A DNA stretch of 64,000 bases, taken from NCBI RefSeq assembly GCF_036323735.1, contig NC_086026.1, forward strand, positions 88,019,859 through 88,083,858, in the 5' to 3' direction. Within the stretch, counting starts at the first letter, position 1; every line of letters starts with the position of its first letter. The position numbers and the translations under genes were made by a program. Shown piece by piece: positions 59,643 to 64,000 of this stretch. The notes under the pieces were generated by a model. The model did no database searches and was not told where the DNA came from. It saw nothing but the letters and a program-made list of their open reading frames with translations. Source of the DNA: Rattus norvegicus (lineage: Eukaryota > Chordata > Mammalia > Rodentia > Muridae).

Positions 59643-60089
59643 GACGAAGTCTTTGATACTGAACACTAAGACGAAAAAAGAAGCTAGTTCTGTGTCCTTG
59701 CTAAGGAGTGGACTTGTAGATGCCAGTTCGGGGATGAAGACCTGGCCTTGAAGGAATTAAAGTTTTGGTTCCTGGGTACTTGGCTTTTTCCATGAAGAGA
59801 CTGGAGTTATCAGTCCCAAGGCCGCTGTGTACTCCCTCTGAAATGCTCTTGCGATACCCCATCTGTTTCCTTTGTGCAACCTTGTGTGATTAGCCTCCTG
59901 CTGACTTTGTCCCATTACACGATTGTTTCTGATATCTTTGTCCTCTTTCTCCCCTAAACCTAATAAATAACATGGATGCACTTCTTTTCTTTTAATTAGG
60001 TTTTTTTTAATTGTTTACATCCCAAATGTTCCCCCAATATTCCCTCCCCTTTGCCTCTGAGAGGGTGCCCCCCCCATGGGTGCACTTCT

Positions 60090-60219
60090 GTTTTTTTTGT
60101 TTGTTTGGTTGGTTGGTTTTTTTTCTTTTTTTTTTCTTTTTTTCGGAGCTGGGGACTGAACCCAGGGCCTTGCGCTTGCTAGGCAAGCGCTCTACCACTG
60201 AGCTAAATCCCCAACCCCT
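60090..60219 (-). mobile_element. ID element, antisense
   Basis: Near-consensus ID, flanked by GGTGCACTTCT at 60,079-60,089 and 60,220-60,230. Confidence 0.95.
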
Positions 60220-60407
60220 GGTGCACTTCTTTAATAAAGTTTTTGGCATAAGAAATAGCTTATGTGAGACTTCCCCATTTCAAATGTATGTGTCTCCTTA
60301 CCTTCTGATCCCTCATCACCTCTCTCAAAGGACCCTGTGACTGAACACTGAAGAATGACCAACTGGGCTAAGCCAGGCCCTCCTTGTTACTTCCAGATAA
60401 CTTGATT

Positions 60408-60454
<47 letters not shown>
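60408..60454 (+). repeat. (TG)n microsatellite
   Basis: Uninterrupted TG run. Confidence 0.95.
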
Positions 60455-60457
<3 letters not shown>

Positions 60458-60585
60458 AATAAGGTAAATTAATGCTGTTTCTCCCTCAACATAGGATTTC
60501 CCAGCATCGTATGCTATAAGAAGTATTCTGAGTCTTCCTAGAGACTTTCTTTAGTAAAGCTATTCTAGGTTTATATTTATTTCTT

Positions 60586-60726
60586 TTTTTTATTTTTCTT
60601 TTTTCTTTTTCTTCTTCTTCTTTTTTCTTCTTTTTTCTTTTTTCTTTTTTTCGGAGCTGGGGACCGAATCCAGGGCCTTGCGCTTGCTAGGCAAGCACTC
60701 TACCACTGAGCTAAATCCCCAACCCC
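60586..60726 (-). mobile_element. ID element, antisense, long T-rich tail
   Basis: Flanked by TATATTTATTTCTT at 60,572-60,585 and 60,727-60,740; near-consensus body. Confidence 0.95.
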
Positions 60727-60995
60727 TATATTTATTTCTTATTCCGGATCCCAGACTTCTGCCTTTCTTTCTTCCTTTCCTTCCTTTTCTTTCTTTCTTC
60801 TTTGTTTTAATTCATATAAAACGACTTCAAAACCAGTGGTTTGCCTGCATGTATGCTGTATACCAGCACGTGCCTGGTCACACAGGTCAGAGGCGGGCGT
60901 CAGATACTATGCAGGTGCTGCACAAAGAACCTGAGCCCTCGGCTGGGACAATGCCCTTCTCTGCTGAGCTCTCTCTCCAGATGGAAGGAGACTGT

Positions 60996-61325
60996 TGCCC
61001 AACAGTGACCCAGGCCTGTAATCTCAGCCTTGGAGAAGCAGAAGGGGCCAACTCAGGGCCAACCTGATCTACATAAGGCGTTCCAGGCACCTACAAATGC
61101 ACTGCAACTCCTGTCCCCAGAGTAAAAACACACAATGGTTCCGATGAGGGCCAGAGAGATCACTGCTCCAGAGGATGAGAGGTTGGCTCCCAGGAGGCTC
61201 ACAACTGTCTGTAATTCCAGCTCCTGGAATCTAACGCCCTCTTCTGTCTCTATGAGAACCTGCATGTAAAAGCAACTAAAATGCATAAACACACACACAA
61301 CAACAACAACAAGCTAAGGTTGAAA
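60996..61325 (+). mobile_element. Diverged B1-like and B2/B3-like SINEs
   Basis: The B1-like part (cctgtaatctcagccttgga) is at about 60,996-61,092. The B2/B3-like part (ggccagagagatcactgctc to the CA/CAA tail) is at about 61,143-61,312. Confidence 0.65.
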
Positions 61326-61329
61326 CCGA

Positions 61330-64000
61330 GGGCTGGGGAAACAGCCCGGTGACAGAGCTGTGTGAGGCCAGAACTTCAACTGCCTGCACCACAAAAATCA
61401 AATGGAAAGAGAAGTCAGCGCAGCGCGGGATTAGCTTTGCTGTGCGTCGGTTCACCTGGCTCGGTGTCTCCTGCTGCTACAGTCCGTGACTGTGCATGAA
61501 GAGCCCGGATCTCTGAGGTCACTGTCTCAAGTGCTCACTAACTTTCACTCACCCCCTTATCTCTGAGCCCAGTGCTTCAGGGGTACAGTGGAGCTCCTAA
61601 CGCTGCTAGTGTGAGGTGTAAATGTGTGCGACACAGCAGCGATTCCTCCGGGAAGCTATCGTTAGGATAACTGTGTGTATAGTGTGCATGACAGAGAGGA
61701 GTTGAGCATGTCCACAGACTGCACGCACCTCAGCCTCTGGGCCCCTAGAGTAGGAGTCAACAGGTCATGGGGTCAAGGGAGTGCTTAAAGCTCTGGAAGA
61801 GTCTCTCCAGGCAGAATTTCACCAGAAAGAAAGAGTTAAGTCTAGATAAATATTTATTAGTCAGGAATGCAATCCTAAGCAAACAATGTGTCAAATTTTA
61901 AAAGGCACTGACAGTCAAAGTACAGGTCATTAGCATCTGGGGGCCTTCAATAACTAAACCTTGGTTTAGTTGCGATACCCCATCTGTTGAAGTGAAGACT
62001 GGTCAGTACAGTGAAGCAAGAGGTTAAAGTATCAAAGTTAATGTGGGGCCTTAAAGGGAAAGGCTGAAGCCAAGCTTGGAAAACACCAGACGCTTGCTGG
62101 AGTGTGGTCTTAGAAACTTGGCTGTTTTACAGCACATCTAACAAATTAGAGAATCCCTGCACAGTTGTGACTTTTATTTTTGAGATAGGGTCTTACTATA
62201 TAGCCCTGGATGTGTGACTTTCACTCTTTATTAAAGGCTGAGCATCACTGAATGTCACCAAAAGTCAGATGCAGAGCCTATGACTGTCCCAAGCAGTCTG
62301 TGGACAGTGTGTTTGTAAAAGAATGACAGGACACACAGATCTCAGAGTAAAAAGAGAAAATTCTGGGCGTGTTGTAGAAGGGGCAGGGGGAAAGGCTAGT
62401 GGAAGTTCAGGGTTAGTGTCATTACAGCCTCTTGAGTGGCCTCCTGTGGTCACAGCTATGTCTGCCCTTCTCCCAAAGGATTGTCACAGGTCTCTGCGTG
62501 TAGGGAAAAACATGTCAAACCTGTAACATCATTCCTGAAGTTACAGGTCAATGATTTCAAGCCTGAGGTAGCTCATGGACCATGGGCGCTCTGTTAAGCT
62601 GGCACATGCTTGACTCTGCCAGGCGAGCATGTGCCTCAGGAGGAGTTTGCCACCCTATAGCGACCTGCGGGGCTTGTGTTTCTTTCACCACCTCCCTCTT
62701 CTTCCTTCAGAAGCTGTTTGAGTGTCTCCACCTCTAACCCATCCCCCAGCAGTTTTAAAGGCCAGTCTTCGCAGTTTTGAAAAGAATTAGAGTTTCACAG
62801 TAAGAAAACCGATTCCAGAGGAGTGTCTCCAGCCACCACCCACCTCCCCTATCCCCATACACCAGCCTGTGACTGTGGTCACACCTCATGTCTAGCCCAG
62901 CTTCTGTGCATGCACGAGTTGACCTGGTTCTGCTGCAGTCTACGAATAGAACGGCCTCTGCACAAGGTGGATTCATGCACGCGGCACTTGGATCTCAGCA
63001 GCAGATGTGGACATGCACCCATCCATGCAAACACTCTCTCTCTCACTCACACATGTGTGCTCCTGTACACACAGTCCAGGAAGGCAGCGTGAGTAGGTTT
63101 TTGGACTTCATCAGAAATCCAGTGTAGGCCCCCACCCATCCCGCTGAACTACTCTACCGTGACACCTAGATCATTTTTGTTGAGATTCGAGTTGGAGACT
63201 GCTTCTCTACTATCCAATTTCCCAAATAACCACTGGATTTTAGCATTCCAAGTGCAGTATCAACATCTCCAGATGTGCAAATGCTCTATTACCTTTCATC
63301 CCCTGTTGCTATCTTCACCCTAGGAGCTTCTCCCTACCTCTGCCCACTCAGTCTGAACCCCTCACTTGTTTCCGTGGATGGTGATGGCCATTGTTTAGAC
63401 ATAGAGATGCAGCTCCCAGGCAGGAACAAGTAAGGACTGGTGACAGGTGCAAGTAGGGGCTGGCCTTGAGAAAAAATGTTTTTCTCACTTGGCCTTAAAT
63501 TATGTTCTGCTGGGTCCTGTTTCTGTGGAAGCGGTTCTCATGCTGTCTTGATAAGAGCGGGTATATTTCGATAATAAGAAGAGGGGTGATTTGTTATGGG
63601 AATATTTTGAGAAATCTTTGTTCAGTCATATTTCTTTGTTTAGCCTTGCCTCAGTTGTTCCTGGTATCGTGGGAATCTTATGGTATGTTGCCAAAATGGA
63701 AATTGTAGTAATGCATATTCATATCTATATAAGGATTAATAAAGCTTGCAACTGCATGCAGTTGCTTCTGCCTTTGCTCTGCACCCCCTGTGTCCTGGTG
63801 GTTTGTGACCATACCCAGGGCCCCCAACGCATTATACGTTGACAGTCCATCATGTTCAAACCCCCAGGATCAATTCTGTTTTACTCCTTCCTGTCAATCT
63901 GATAATAACTACATAGGAGACTAAATTCTTCCCAGCAGCCCACAGACATTTCTCCAACACTGTCTCCACAAATGTTGCAAATTGAAATAACCTTCGTATT
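61330..64000. other. Intergenic, no gene recognised; possible LTR fragment near the end
   Basis: Mostly unique-looking sequence. About 63,500-63,800 has TATATAAGG followed closely by AATAAA and a pyrimidine-rich end, which could be an LTR fragment (low confidence). A short antisense B1-like piece is near 62,165-62,210. Confidence 0.45.

Noticed and set aside
59848..61990. The shared word TTGCGATACCCCATCTGTT near 59,849 and 61,970.
   Set aside because: Only about 19 bases match and the flanks do not align, so it could be pieces of one repeat family or chance; too little to call a feature.
1..64000. CRISPR arrays, bacterial operons, phage or plasmid features.
   Set aside because: The window is plainly mammalian; the direct repeats seen are microsatellites, SINEs and segmental duplications.

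Overview
The window is mammalian and almost certainly rat (Rattus). It is full of rat-type ID elements, many flanked by target-site duplications (TSDs), plus B1/B2 SINEs, long (TG)n and (CT)n tracts, and one intact class-alpha glutathione S-transferase gene whose spliced 222-residue product matches, as far as I can recall, the rat Ya1 subunit. Nothing points to a prokaryote, and nearly all open frames outside that gene are chance frames or decayed repeats.

Positions 1 to about 40,325 are a tandem segmental duplication. The unit is about 14.1 kb: roughly 6.7 kb of non-coding host DNA followed by roughly 7.5 kb of a decayed class II (betaretrovirus-like, ERVK) provirus on the minus strand. Layout: provirus A (gag and 5' LTR only, cut by the window edge) 1-1,958; host A 1,959-8,672; provirus B 8,673-16,140; host B 16,141-22,868; provirus C 22,869-30,218; host C 30,219-38,880; host D 38,881-40,325, joined to host C with no provirus between. 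Proviruses B and C carry the order LTR, gag, dUTPase-protease, reverse transcriptase, RNase H, integrase, env remnant, LTR. Both share inactivating changes, so these arose before the duplication. Host C acquired a Gapdh processed pseudogene and a U6-L1 chimeric retrocopy, and it lost 872 bp. Copies A and B preserve the empty sites.

From 40,325 to 45,000 there are interspersed repeats: several ID elements, an antisense L1-like remnant, a degenerate tandem repeat and a B2.

From 44,970 to 57,240 lies the seven-exon Gsta1 gene on the minus strand, with canonical splice sites, stop codon and poly(A) signal. Upstream of it, at higher coordinates, are a perfect-looking antioxidant response element (58,051-58,091), an HNF1-like site (58,229-58,241) and the expected position of the xenobiotic (AhR) element, whose GCGTG core reads GCATG here. 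The remainder to 64,000 is intergenic DNA with SINEs and simple repeats and no recognisable gene.

The main points of interest are the hybrid host/provirus tandem array beside a detoxification gene, the conflicting copy relationships inside it (suggesting unequal exchange or conversion), the non-canonical provirus/host junctions, and the altered Gsta1 upstream region.
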